From positions 186,001-250,000 of the forward strand of contig CANMQP010000014.1 of NCBI GenBank assembly GCA_947500035.1: a stretch of DNA of 64,000 nucleotides. The letters are read 5' to 3'. The notes under the pieces were generated by a model. It was not told where the DNA came from. It made no database searches and saw only the letters and a list, made by a program, of their open reading frames with translations. Of the stretch, positions 16,886-25,777 are shown one piece after another; the stretch's first letter is position 1, and each line of letters opens with the position of its first letter. This DNA comes from an uncultured Kiloniellaceae bacterium (GTDB lineage Bacteria; Pseudomonadota; Alphaproteobacteria; Kiloniellales; Kiloniellaceae). Made by a program: the position numbers and the translations under genes.

Positions 16886-17065
16886 ATGTATGCAACGAAA
16901 CACTGGACACCTCCGCTGAGTTTGAGATCGCAGGCGTCTTTGGTGGGCATCGCGGTCGTCTCAATCGGGATGAAGGACGGTCGAACCAGAGCATTGAAGT
17001 TCCTGGATCACTGTCGGCATCAAGAGGAAGTTAGCCGCTTCACTGTGTCAAAGTCTTCACGTTAA
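16886..17065 (+). CDS. Small hypothetical protein in its own transcription unit
   Basis: A 59-residue ORF beginning MYATKHWTPPLSLRSQASLV and containing ALKFLDHCRHQEEVSRFTVS. It has an AGGAGAG ribosome site nine bases before the ATG, a sigma-70-like promoter about 70 bp upstream, a 5'-terminal hairpin and an intrinsic terminator about 95 bp downstream. No family is recognised; a distant likeness to DUF982 proteins was considered but is not convincing. The transcript may equally act as a regulatory RNA, since the 3' untranslated part is long and AT-rich compared with the flanking genes. Confidence 0.5.
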   Translation: MYATKHWTPPLSLRSQASLVGIAVVSIGMKDGRTRALKFLDHCRHQEEVSRFTVSKSSR

Positions 17066-17161
17066 TTCGGCACAGCTGCTGGTTTCACAATTAAGGGAAT
17101 TGGTGAAGCAGAACACTCCTCGCAAAAAAATTTAAGTATCGAATTCGACAGATTTTATTGG

Positions 17162-17190
17162 ACGGCAGTCGCAGGACTGCCGTTTTTTTT
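17162..17190 (+). terminator. Rho-independent terminator
   Basis: ACGGCAGTC, loop GCAG, GACTGCCGT, running into eight T residues. A perfect 9-bp stem makes this one of the clearest terminators in the window. It closes the small transcription unit that starts near 16825. Confidence 0.88.
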
Positions 17191-17228
17191 GTTTTCAAGA
17201 GCGCGCGTCTGCTGCGCGAAACCGCGCC

Positions 17229-19208
17229 CTATTCGTCCTTGCGGATCGTCAGCGCCGGGTTATGGGCGAAGAAATTATGAGGCATGATGTGGATGGTCTT
17301 CCACTCCGTCGACATCACCGGCCAGTCCTCCATGCGCGGAATGTGGTGGAAGCCTGCCGAAAACCAGGTGACGATGTCCTGGCCCATGAGGTTCCTATCC
17401 GCCTTGACCCATTCGGCGAGCGTGTCCGAGCCGTCGCCCTGCATGGGAAAAGCACCTCCGGCATAGCGCTGCGCCGGATCGTGGAGCGTGTTCCAGACGC
17501 TGTATTCGATATAGGCGTTGCGCTTCATCGGCGGGTCGTTCTCAAAGTCGAAAGGCCCATAGGCGATGCTGCCGTGATGGATCATATAGCCGGGCGTGTG
17601 ACCCAGCGGTCCCGTCCGGTCCGGGTTCATGAGATGGAAGTAACGCGGCGACTTCGCGCTGATCTGATAGCGGGCTTCGAGTTCGGTCTTGGGCATTTTA
17701 TGTTCGACCGTCCACATGGAACGGCGCGGGCTGCCGGCCTCCGGCTTGGCCGGCACGATCTCCATGACCCCGAAGTTGTTCCTGGGCTGATCGATGTCGA
17801 AGTCGAGACGGAAATTGAAATAGTGATCGTGGAAGGGCGCCACCAGATGCGGCGCAATCAGAGTCCCGAAGCGGGTATCCTCGGCAGCGGTCGGATCCGT
17901 CATCGAGGTTGACGTCACGCCCTTGACCGCATCCAGGCCCGTCGCGCCGATCTTGATGTAGATCTCGCCGTTCTGCTTGAAACGGTAATCGATCAGATAG
18001 TCGTAGTTGCCGACCTCCGAAGCCGAGCGGACGACCAGCTCGGTTTCAGGACGCCCCTCAGCCGGGACAAAGGTCTCTTCACTCTGCGCGAAGACCTCGA
18101 AGTGCCGCCAGGCCGGGTCGCCGATGTTGCGCTCGAAGATGCAGATGGCGCCGGGGATCTCCAGCGGCTGTCCTGTATCGTCATTGATGACGGCCGGCAG
18201 GAAGGTCGCGTAGGCGGGACAGTCGACCCCGGGCGTCAGGGGCGTCAGGAAAAGCCCGAAGCCGTACTCGCCGCTGTCCATGTAGGTCCGCCAGTACCAG
18301 CCCTCGCCCGGATCCATGTAGGGCACGAAAACCTCCGACAGATGGGCCTGGTAGAGTACCGAGCGCCATTCGCTGCCGTCGTTCACATCGATGTTGGAGA
18401 GCACCACGCCGGGGCGTTTGTCGATGCGAGTGCGGAAACGCCAGATGTCCCATTCGATCAGACTGCCCTCGATTTTGTAGTTGGGGCCGCCGGCCTGGGA
18501 CAGGCGCGCCGGGTTGCTCTCGGGGCGCAGCGCGGTGCGTTCGGCCACCTCGTCTTCCGTGTAGCCCCAGGGGTCCTGCGGCAGCGGGATGGCGCCTTCG
18601 TCGACCACCCGCAAGGCCTCTCTCCTATTGAGATCGACCACCGCGAAGAGGCCTTCGATCGGCTTTGCGTAGAAGTTCGAGCCGGTAGGGTTCAGATAGC
18701 AGGGCACCTTCATCAGGCGGGTGCCCTGATATTCTTCCGTAAAGAAATTGCCCGCCGTCAGGGGCAGACAGAAAACCCCGTCCGGCGTCAGTCCGCGTTT
18801 TTCCAGTCCGGCCACCATCTCGGGATGGCTGAGGGCGGCCTCCATGGCGCTGATGAATTCGGCAAAGAGCACCATGGGCTGCCCCGCTGCCGGTCCATGC
18901 TCGTCGACAAAACTGTCGGTGATGTTCACGATGGCACTCTGAAATCCGAGGGCGCTGCTGTAGTGCACCCGGGCCCGGCGGTCGAGCACTTCGTCTTCGG
19001 ACCAGGCCAGCACCTCGGCCTTGGGGGGTTCGATGAGTTCGATCAGGGGATACAGCGTTTGCGCGTCGGCCAGGCCCTGTGCGCGCATGATCTCGCTGAC
19101 CCTGGCGATCTCTGCCGCAGACAGACCGTCGAGCGGATGCGCCGGGAGCGCGCCGCTCCCCAAGGTCATTCCGCAAACGACGCCGATTAAAAGCTTCAGG
19201 CCTCTCAT
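17229..19208 (-). CDS. Copper-containing primary amine oxidase, secreted
   Basis: About 659 residues. The signal peptide (MRGLKLLIGVVCGMTLGSGA) is followed by the N-terminal PLDGLSAAEIARVSEIM domain of copper amine oxidases. YMDSGEYGFG holds the catalytic base Asp (near residue 311), EVGNYDYLIDY holds the Tyr that self-converts to topaquinone (near residue 402), and APFHDHYFNFRLDFDID gives the HxH copper ligands. The third His lies in FSAGFHHIPRMEDWPVM. The enzyme oxidises primary amines to aldehyde, ammonia and hydrogen peroxide in the periplasm. The ATG at 19208 follows GGGGAGAGTGCG; the longer frame to 19265 is rejected. It is divergent from a quinohaemoprotein alcohol dehydrogenase, suggesting shared amine/aldehyde metabolism. 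Confidence 0.92.
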   Translation of the reverse strand: MRGLKLLIGVVCGMTLGSGALPAHPLDGLSAAEIARVSEIMRAQGLADAQTLYPLIELIEPPKAEVLAWSEDEVLDRRARVHYSSALGFQSAIVNITDSFVDEHGPAAGQPMVLFAEFISAMEAALSHPEMVAGLEKRGLTPDGVFCLPLTAGNFFTEEYQGTRLMKVPCYLNPTGSNFYAKPIEGLFAVVDLNRREALRVVDEGAIPLPQDPWGYTEDEVAERTALRPESNPARLSQAGGPNYKIEGSLIEWDIWRFRTRIDKRPGVVLSNIDVNDGSEWRSVLYQAHLSEVFVPYMDPGEGWYWRTYMDSGEYGFGLFLTPLTPGVDCPAYATFLPAVINDDTGQPLEIPGAICIFERNIGDPAWRHFEVFAQSEETFVPAEGRPETELVVRSASEVGNYDYLIDYRFKQNGEIYIKIGATGLDAVKGVTSTSMTDPTAAEDTRFGTLIAPHLVAPFHDHYFNFRLDFDIDQPRNNFGVMEIVPAKPEAGSPRRSMWTVEHKMPKTELEARYQISAKSPRYFHLMNPDRTGPLGHTPGYMIHHGSIAYGPFDFENDPPMKRNAYIEYSVWNTLHDPAQRYAGGAFPMQGDGSDTLAEWVKADRNLMGQDIVTWFSAGFHHIPRMEDWPVMSTEWKTIHIMPHNFFAHNPALTIRKDE

Positions 19209-19465
19209 CGCACTCTCCCCTGGGCTGCCAACCACTGTTCTATGATTCGTTTTTTCCATCATCATGCTAGGCCTACCAGCGCTAGATTCCCATTGGAAAA
19301 AAGCTGCTATGTCGGCCTGATGCCGTGCACCACAACACTCTAACCCCCTTCACACCTCCCCTCAGAGTTGCGCAAAAATCACTCCCGACCTACCCTGTCG
19401 GCATGAGGGCGCGTCAAGACGCCTCAAAAATAACTGACCAAAAAAATAACCTGTGGGAGGTTCCA

Positions 19466-21565
19466 TTGAAAAAGCTGTTTGCCGCTTCTTTTCTGCTGTC
19501 CGCTGGTCTGATCTCAACGTCCGCAGTTGCCCAGGACATCGCCGAAGACGCCATCCGCAAAGCCACCGGCGGCATCAATACCCAAGCCATCATCGAGAAT
19601 GCCGCCGAAACCAGAAACTGGCTGAACTACGGTCTCGATTACGCCGAGACGCGCCATAGCAAACTCAAGAACATCACGACCGAGAACGTCGGCGAATTGG
19701 GCCTGGCATGGCACCATGGACTGAAATCACGGCGCGGGGTCGAGGCAACGCCGATCGTGGTGGACGGCGTGATGTACGTCACGGCCTCCTGGTCCATCGT
19801 CCATGCCCTGGACGCAGTCACGGGGGAGGAACTCTGGGTCTACGATCCGGAAGTCCCGCGCGAATTCGCTTTCAAAGGCTGCTGCGACGTGGTGAACCGC
19901 GGCGTCGCGCTCTACGAAGGCAAGGTCTTTGTCGGCGCCTATGACGGCTTCCTGCATGCCATCGATGCGGCGACCGGCAAGAGGCTCTGGAAAACCGACA
20001 CCATCGAAAACCGCGAGATGTCCTACACCATCACCGGCGCGCCGCGCGTGATCAACGGCAAGGTGATCATCGGCAACGGCGGCGCCGAGTTCGGCGTGCG
20101 TGGCTACGTCAGCGCCTACGACGCCGAAACCGGCGATCAGGCCTGGCGCTGGTACGTGGTGCCCGGCGATCCTTCCAAACCCTTCGAGGATGCCTCCATG
20201 GAAGCCGCCGCCAAGACCTGGGACCCGGCGGGCGAATGGTGGAAAGCCGGCGGCGGCGGCACGATCTGGGACGCCATGGCCTACGACCCGGAACTCAATC
20301 TGCTCTATGTCGGCACCGGCAACGGCAGCCCCTGGAACCGCAATCTGCGCAGCCCCGCCGGCGGCGACAATCTCTATCTCGCCAGCATCGTCGCCTTGAA
20401 CCCGGAGACCGGCGAATACCAATGGCACTACCAGAACACGCCGGGCGACAGCTGGGACTACACCTCCACCCAGCATATCATTCTGGCCGACCTGGAGATC
20501 GGCGGCGAAGACCGCAAGGTGCTGATGCAGGCGCCGAAAAACGGCTTTTTCTACGTTATCGACCGCACCGACGGCAGCTTCATCTCCGCCGAGCCCTTTG
20601 TGAAGGTGACCTGGGCGACCGGCTATGACGAGGATGGCCGCCCGATCGAGGCCGAGGGCGCGCGCTCGATCACGGAACCCTGGGAAACGGTTCCCTCCGC
20701 CTATGGGGCGCACAACTGGCACCCCATGAGCTTCAATCCGGAGACGGGCCTGGTCTATATCCCGGCTCAGGGCGTGCCGCTGGTCCAGACACAGGATGCG
20801 GCCTGGGAACTGAACAAGCACAAACCCGGTTCGGTCATGTCGGGGCTGGGCTGGAACCTGGGTTATCTCTTCAACACCGTCGCACCGGAGGCCACGCCCT
20901 TCGGTCATCTGCTGGCCTGGGACCCGGTCGCCCAGAAAGAAGCCTGGCGCGCGGAGTACGTCTCGCCCTGGAACGGCGGCACCTTGACGACCGCCGGAAA
21001 CCTGGTGTTCCAGGGTACGGCGGACGGACGCTTCATCGCCTATAACGCAACGACGGGCGAAGTGCTCTGGCAGACACCGGTCGGCTCGGGCGTTGTGGCG
21101 GCGCCCGCGACCTGGGAACACGAGGGCGAACAGTACATCACCATTGCGGTCGGCTGGGGCGGTGTCTACGGCATGCTGCAACGCGCGACCGAGCGCACCG
21201 GACCGGGACGGGTCTACACCTTTAAGATCGGCGGCAACGCGGAACCTCCAGCTTACGTCGAGCACGATCCGAAGACACTGGTCGCCGGCCTGCCCTACAA
21301 TCCCGATGACGTGGGACCGGGCGCGGCGCTCTACGTGGCGAACTGTCTCTTCTGTCACGGAGTGCCAGGGGTGAACAACGGCGGCAATGTGCCCAACCTG
21401 GGCTACAGCCAGGCCAGGACCCTCGCGGATGCCGAGGAGATCGTCCTGGGCGGTTCGCTCAGCGGCAGCGGCATGCCGAACTTCAAGGACAAGCTGAGCG
21501 AAGAAGACTTGGAAAAGGTCATCGCCTTCATCCAGGGCACGGCGGATGCGGTCAGGCCGAAGTAG
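19466..21565 (+). CDS. PQQ-dependent alcohol dehydrogenase with C-terminal cytochrome c (quinohaemoprotein)
   Basis: About 699 residues. A TTG start at 19466 is supported by GGGAGG seven bases upstream and a good signal peptide (KKLFAASFLLSAGLISTSAV). An eight-bladed quinoprotein propeller follows: tryptophan-docking repeats, the vicinal disulfide FKGCCDVVN (Cys139-Cys140), and NTPGDSWDYTSTQHIIL with the catalytic Asp. A C-terminal class I cytochrome c domain has CLFCH near residue 627 and the Met ligand in SGSGMPNFKDKL. The enzyme oxidises primary alcohols in the periplasm and passes electrons through its own haem. The longer upstream frame from 19325 has no signal-like start and is not used. 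Confidence 0.92.
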   Translation: MKKLFAASFLLSAGLISTSAVAQDIAEDAIRKATGGINTQAIIENAAETRNWLNYGLDYAETRHSKLKNITTENVGELGLAWHHGLKSRRGVEATPIVVDGVMYVTASWSIVHALDAVTGEELWVYDPEVPREFAFKGCCDVVNRGVALYEGKVFVGAYDGFLHAIDAATGKRLWKTDTIENREMSYTITGAPRVINGKVIIGNGGAEFGVRGYVSAYDAETGDQAWRWYVVPGDPSKPFEDASMEAAAKTWDPAGEWWKAGGGGTIWDAMAYDPELNLLYVGTGNGSPWNRNLRSPAGGDNLYLASIVALNPETGEYQWHYQNTPGDSWDYTSTQHIILADLEIGGEDRKVLMQAPKNGFFYVIDRTDGSFISAEPFVKVTWATGYDEDGRPIEAEGARSITEPWETVPSAYGAHNWHPMSFNPETGLVYIPAQGVPLVQTQDAAWELNKHKPGSVMSGLGWNLGYLFNTVAPEATPFGHLLAWDPVAQKEAWRAEYVSPWNGGTLTTAGNLVFQGTADGRFIAYNATTGEVLWQTPVGSGVVAAPATWEHEGEQYITIAVGWGGVYGMLQRATERTGPGRVYTFKIGGNAEPPAYVEHDPKTLVAGLPYNPDDVGPGAALYVANCLFCHGVPGVNNGGNVPNLGYSQARTLADAEEIVLGGSLSGSGMPNFKDKLSEEDLEKVIAFIQGTADAVRPK

Positions 21566-21601
21566 TTTGAGCGTCGACACCTGATGCCATCTGCGCATTA
21601 A

Positions 21602-21722
21602 AGCGGTTCGCGTTTTCTTGGAATCAAAGTGCCTCGGAATTTGCGTTCGAGATCAGCAGCTTGCTGATCGAGAGGCAGCGAATTTTGAGCCAGTTAAAAC
21701 GCAAACTGCTCTGGGTGTCGCC
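21602..21722. repeat. Imperfect palindromic repeat of the AGAGC type
   Basis: The arms AAAGCGGTTCGCGTTTTC (left) and GTTAAAACGCAAACTGCTCT (right) are imperfect inverted copies, with internal GATCAGCAGC/GCTGATC pairing at the centre. It resembles the shorter TAGAGC...GCTCTA palindromes elsewhere in this window and looks like a longer, more degenerate member of the same dispersed type. Confidence 0.5.
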
Positions 21723-21984
21723 CAGTCTCAGGTGTCCGCTTGCCCCGCGATCAGCCGGCATTTGCGCCCGATGGCGGCTCGGTAACAGCTGTCCCAAAAT
21801 GTCTCCGCCTCGGCTTGGTGTTGGGCCAAAGGATGACATACGGGAAGTCCCTAATTTATCCGGCGCTCCGTTTTCGGCATTATCGGTGGCGTCACCTCAA
21901 TGCGCAGGGAGCGACACGACGGTCGCGGCGCAATGAAATCGACAGCGAAGAAGTTTTTTTTCATAGTTCCCCCATTATCCCTTT

Positions 21985-22010
21985 GCCCGCCTGACTGGCG
22001 GGCTTTTTTT
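21985..22010 (+). terminator. Rho-independent terminator
   Basis: GCCCGCC, loop TGACT, GGCGGGC, then seven T residues and a run of nine G. It is clear on the plus strand. No obvious gene ends just upstream, so it may close an unrecognised small RNA or the long 3' end of the alcohol dehydrogenase transcript. Confidence 0.82.
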
Positions 22011-22147
22011 GGGGGGGGGAATGCGAGAGCTCAGCCCTCTCCTGAAGGAATTGATTTCCGGCGGGATTCGAACCGCCAGGGCGGCGGACAGCTACAATTG
22101 CCGCTGATCACGATTGATTGCCCCATGCGAACCCTATGAGGTCCCGG

Positions 22148-23539
22148 TCAGCTTCCGCGCCAACCGGGCCCCAGAACACAGAGCGCCTGTCCGACCCCCA
22201 TGATGGTCAGGCCGACCGCAACGGCGGCGAAGAGCGCGGTGATATTCCAGGCGAGGGAAACCGCCACTGCGCCGATGCCCGCGACCGTCAGAAAGCGAAC
22301 GAGTGTGACGGAGACCGGCAGAATCATGCGGCCGGTTCCCTGACTGGCGAAGTAAAACGCCTGCCCGGCACCGAACAGGCCATAGAAGGGGGCCGCGATC
22401 GCGAGGTAGCTGACACCATAGGCATAGGCGCCGGGATCCGCCGTAAAGAGGTCGAGCCAGAGACCGGGTATGATGGCCACAGAGATTCCCAGCGCGCCGG
22501 TCAGCAGCAGGGTTACGCCGGCCCCGGCAAAGGCAAAGCGGCGGGCGCGGGCAAACTGGCCGGCGCCCACGTTGATGCCGACCGCCGCCGTCAAAGCGGC
22601 GCCTACTCCAAAGGCAATGGGTACCAGCATCAGTTCCAACCGGGCACCCAGTCCGTAACCAGCCAGCGCTTCGGTTCCGTAGCGGCCGACATAACCGGTG
22701 ATCACCACCACGGTCATGGCCATGCAGGCGCTGTTGACGAGACCGAGACCGCCGACACGCATGATGTCACGGATAGGTGCCCATTGCAGGGCATGCGGGC
22801 GCAGCTGCACACGCCCTTTGCCGCGAAACAGATGCAGGGCGAGATAAGTTGCTGCGGATCCCTGGCAAATGACCAGCGCGGTCGCAGTGCCTTGAACGCC
22901 CAGGGCCGGAAGTCCGAACCAGCCCAACGTCAAGGCACCGGACAAAAAAACCTGCAATATGCTGGCGGCCGCGATGGCGCGGGCCGGTGTCGCCGTGTCA
23001 CCGGTGCCCCTGTGGATCGCGGACAACACAAAAATGAACCATATGGCCGCCGCACCGCCGAAGGCGACCCGGGCGTAGGCGACAGCACCGTAGAGGGCGT
23101 CGCTTTCACCCCCCAGAAGTTCGAAAATGGGCCGCGCAAACAAACCCAAGAAGACCATGAAAACCCCGGACCCGACGATCCCGATCAGCACCGCATGCCA
23201 GGCCGTGCTCTCAGCCCTCTCGACCTCCGCGGCACCAAGCGCGCGGGCCACCGCCGAGGTTATGCCGCCGCCGATAGCCCCACCGGCCATCATTTGCATC
23301 AGGCTCAAAAAAGGAAAGGCGAGCGCCAAACTTGCCAAAGCCGCAGTGCCCAATTGCCCCACGTACCAGGCATCGGCGAAGGTCACCGCTGTCCAAAGCG
23401 CAACCGCAACGACATTGGGTGTCGCCAGACGCCAAAGCACCTTTGCGATCGGTGCGTCTAACAGAAGTTGAGTGCTTGGCGCGTGACCGTTGGACAAGCT
23501 GTTATTTCCCTTGGAGGTGGCTCTGACAGCGGGAAGCAT
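22148..23539 (-). CDS. MATE family efflux transporter
   Basis: A 463-residue inner-membrane protein with twelve hydrophobic helices in two bundles. LLLDAPIAKVLWRLATPNVV is the characteristic MATE N-terminus, AWYVGQLGTAALASLALAFP the first-bundle motif, and VGINVGAGQFARARRFAFAG the second. MATE proteins export cationic drugs or metabolites with Na+ or H+ coupling. The ATG at 23539 gives a 20-residue lead; a TTG at 23497 with AAGGGA nine bases upstream is an attractive alternative start. The gene is probably monocistronic. Confidence 0.92.
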   Translation of the reverse strand: MLPAVRATSKGNNSLSNGHAPSTQLLLDAPIAKVLWRLATPNVVAVALWTAVTFADAWYVGQLGTAALASLALAFPFLSLMQMMAGGAIGGGITSAVARALGAAEVERAESTAWHAVLIGIVGSGVFMVFLGLFARPIFELLGGESDALYGAVAYARVAFGGAAAIWFIFVLSAIHRGTGDTATPARAIAAASILQVFLSGALTLGWFGLPALGVQGTATALVICQGSAATYLALHLFRGKGRVQLRPHALQWAPIRDIMRVGGLGLVNSACMAMTVVVITGYVGRYGTEALAGYGLGARLELMLVPIAFGVGAALTAAVGINVGAGQFARARRFAFAGAGVTLLLTGALGISVAIIPGLWLDLFTADPGAYAYGVSYLAIAAPFYGLFGAGQAFYFASQGTGRMILPVSVTLVRFLTVAGIGAVAVSLAWNITALFAAVAVGLTIMGVGQALCVLGPGWRGS

Positions 23540-23573
23540 TCATGGCAGTTCCATTACCACTGACAGCTCGCCG

Positions 23574-24203
23574 CTAAGACAGCAACCCGCTGTTGGCCAC
23601 ACCGTCAAAGATGAATTGAACCGCCAGCGCCGCGAGCAGCACGCCGATCACACGAGAGAGGACATGCAGGCCGGTAACGCCGAGCAGCCGTTGCACCTGG
23701 GTCGCGACCAGCATCAGCAGGAAGGTCAAGAGCACGATCGCAAGCATCGCGCCGATAACGATCGAAGTCTTAACGGGATCGCCGTCCGCGTCGGCAACCA
23801 GCAGAACCGCGGCACCGATTGCACCCGGCCCGGCGATCAATGGCGTAGCAAGCGGAAAGACCGAAAGGTCTTTCTTGCCTTCTGCTTCCTTGTTTTCTTC
23901 GCGCGTCGTCGTGGTTCCGCCCGAGGGCCGCGCGAAGACCATGTCGATCGCAATCAGAAGCAAAAGGATACCACCTGCTGTGCGCAGGGCCGGCAGGGAG
24001 ATGCCGAAGTTGTCCAGCACCACCTCGCCGAACAGCGCGAAGAACAGAAGAATTCCGGCACCGATCAGGGAACCCTTCAGTGCCATGGCGCGCCGTTCGG
24101 CTGCCGTGTTGTCATGCGTGAGCGCGGCAAAAAGCGCCGCAACGTCCGGTGGACCGACGGTGGCAAAGAAGGTCGTCAGGGCAACGAAGGCGGTTTCGGT
24201 CAT
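23574..24203 (-). CDS. MarC/UPF0056 family membrane protein
   Basis: A 209-residue protein with six transmembrane helices. AFVALTTFFATVGPPDVAAL and LRTAGGILLLLIAIDMVFAR are MarC-family stretches, and SVFPLATPLIAGPGAIGAAV is the most conserved signature of the family (PLxxGPGxI). Function is unsettled; earlier links to multiple antibiotic resistance in E. coli were not borne out. It is on the same strand as MATE, 34 bp upstream of it, so the two may be co-transcribed. Confidence 0.9.
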   Translation of the reverse strand: MTETAFVALTTFFATVGPPDVAALFAALTHDNTAAERRAMALKGSLIGAGILLFFALFGEVVLDNFGISLPALRTAGGILLLLIAIDMVFARPSGGTTTTREENKEAEGKKDLSVFPLATPLIAGPGAIGAAVLLVADADGDPVKTSIVIGAMLAIVLLTFLLMLVATQVQRLLGVTGLHVLSRVIGVLLAALAVQFIFDGVANSGLLS

Positions 24204-24282
24204 GAGGGACTCATGGGTGTCAGATGCTCACTCTATGGGTTAGGGCAGGTTGGGCGTCAATGACTTCGCAGTGCGTACCGTG

Positions 24283-25626
24283 TTACGAATTCTTCTCCGC
24301 CCTATGTTCTCGGTAGGCTGCAAACAGCTCCTCGACGCTGACCCCGGCGATGGTCATGCCCTTGAAGTTGCAGTTCCGAGTAATCTCGACATCGGCGAGA
24401 CTGATGTTGTCGAAGCGTGCGCCGGCCAGGTTGATGTCGGCAAATCTTGCGCCGGCCATGTTCGCATTCTCAAAGACCGCATCTTTCAACGAGACGTCCC
24501 TGAAGGCGGCATTGCTGAGATCGGCGTCGACGAAGTTCTTATCGGAACCGCCGCTCTCCCCTGTCGGCTTCACGCGGGCGCGTCGGTTTGGGTCAAAGGG
24601 TTTAAGCCTGCCGCCCAGTTGGCCGGCCAGTTGCGTGACCGCAAAATCGCTGCCTGCCGCCCAGGCGCCGATATCGAGCTCCACCGGGGTAGCGTCGCCA
24701 CCAACAGCAACCAGCATTTTCCGTTGAGCGGCGTCACAGACGAGGCTGTGCAGCGTACCGCCGCCGCGCGTGTAGCCGTGGGCGAAAACGGCTGAGCGGG
24801 ACGCATTGAGCCGAAGGAATAAGTCTGCCGCCGTGGTTCGATCACGCGACCAGGTCTCCAAAGTCGGGAGCCGCCGGTAGGAACTGGCGTTGCGACGGTT
24901 TTGGCTTTGCAGTTCCGGGGACTGGTAGTGATTTGTACAGGCAAGCTCCCTGCCCTCGCGCACGGCGATCCCGGCAGGCGAGGCTTCGACCACGGCCGCG
25001 TTGCCTTGCGCATCGGTGATCGAGTAGTTGAAGCCGAGACCGTGCGGCAGGCGTTTGGCCAGATCCACCGCCTCCGCCGTGGTTGCGCATTGGTCCAGCA
25101 GAATCCGCACGATCAGAATACTGACCAGCCCGGGCTGCCAATTGGCCTCGTTCACGTAGTGCAGTCCGACGCAAAGGCCATGCTCGTTCATACCGTCGTC
25201 CCGCCCGGTGAATCGGTCGGAAAAGCCGATGCTGGCATTCACACCCTCGGGCTGAACGGCGATCAGCAGGCGGTCGTAGCGTTTGGGACTGAAGTCGTAG
25301 TTACGCCCGTAGAGCCCGCCGGTCATCACCGCCGAACAGCCGCGTTTGGGATAACGCAAACGGCCATTGGAAAATTCCGCCACCGCGCGTTCCAGAGAGA
25401 TTTCAAGCCCGTCCGCGAGGCCGTGTAACTCCTCCCAGATATTGGGCGCGTAAGCGTTGAGCGCGGCCTCCGCGTTTTTCAGGCTGAAGCCGACGGGCCG
25501 GCGTTCCTTGCGGCGCTTGAAGGCGCGCCCGCGAGGTGTCTTTCGAAAACCCTCGGCGACCTGCAGCCCAATGTCATAGGAACTGCCTCTGCAGGTCAGA
25601 ACATCGACGCTCCATTGCTGTGTCAT
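24283..25626 (-). CDS. NTN-hydrolase (peptidase C45-like) fused to a pentapeptide-repeat domain
   Basis: About 447 residues. The N-terminal 350 residues match the C45/acyl-CoA:6-aminopenicillanate acyltransferase group. RYPKRGCSAVMTGG holds the N-terminal-nucleophile Cys (Cys97), GRNYDFSPKRYDRLLIAVQP follows it, and EHGLCVGLHYVNEANW and HGLGFNYSITDAQGNAAVVE are family blocks. From residue 364 to about 430 the sequence becomes a pentapeptide-repeat ladder (NFVDADLSNAAFRDVSLKDA and FENANMAGARFADINLAGAR). The ATG at 25626 with GGAAG upstream is chosen over an earlier one. These hydrolases cleave amide bonds of small acylated amines or bile-salt-like substrates. The repeat fusion is unusual. Confidence 0.82.
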   Translation of the reverse strand: MTQQWSVDVLTCRGSSYDIGLQVAEGFRKTPRGRAFKRRKERRPVGFSLKNAEAALNAYAPNIWEELHGLADGLEISLERAVAEFSNGRLRYPKRGCSAVMTGGLYGRNYDFSPKRYDRLLIAVQPEGVNASIGFSDRFTGRDDGMNEHGLCVGLHYVNEANWQPGLVSILIVRILLDQCATTAEAVDLAKRLPHGLGFNYSITDAQGNAAVVEASPAGIAVREGRELACTNHYQSPELQSQNRRNASSYRRLPTLETWSRDRTTAADLFLRLNASRSAVFAHGYTRGGGTLHSLVCDAAQRKMLVAVGGDATPVELDIGAWAAGSDFAVTQLAGQLGGRLKPFDPNRRARVKPTGESGGSDKNFVDADLSNAAFRDVSLKDAVFENANMAGARFADINLAGARFDNISLADVEITRNCNFKGMTIAGVSVEELFAAYREHRAEKNS

Positions 25627-25777
25627 CCGCCACTTCCGATTTCCCTGGGGACCGTGCAAAGCAAGACACGGCAATCGGGTCGCAGAGTATCCTGTTTGGG
25701 AAGCGCCGATCCAATCAACTTAGGCGTGGAAGAGAGATTCGACCTGTCTACAGGGGCCGGTTGCTTAGTGTCTGTCC

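Larger units (their letters stand above)
21566..22147. other. 582-bp intergenic region: palindromic repeat, terminator, tRNA-like fragment
   Basis: No convincing gene is seen. From 21602 to about 21722 there is an imperfect inverted repeat whose outer arms read AAAGCGGTTCGCGTTTT and, inverted, AGAGCAGTTTGCGTTTT. An intrinsic terminator lies at 21985-22010, followed by a nine-G run. On the minus strand near 22062-22080, GGCGGTTCGAATCCCGCC resembles a tRNA T-arm without the rest of a tRNA. Short frames here are not supported by ribosome sites. Confidence 0.6.

Noticed and set aside
19727-21598. 623-codon frame antisense to the alcohol dehydrogenase
   Set aside because: Shadow of a gene with complete PQQ and haem motifs.
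21900-22139. 79-codon frame spanning the terminator and poly-G run
   Set aside because: It reads straight through a strong terminator hairpin, and its composition is not protein-like.
22118-23461. Long open frame (447 codons) antisense to the MATE gene
   Set aside because: Its translation is rich in Arg, Gln, Gly and His without domains, and it mirrors a clear twelve-helix transporter on the other strand.
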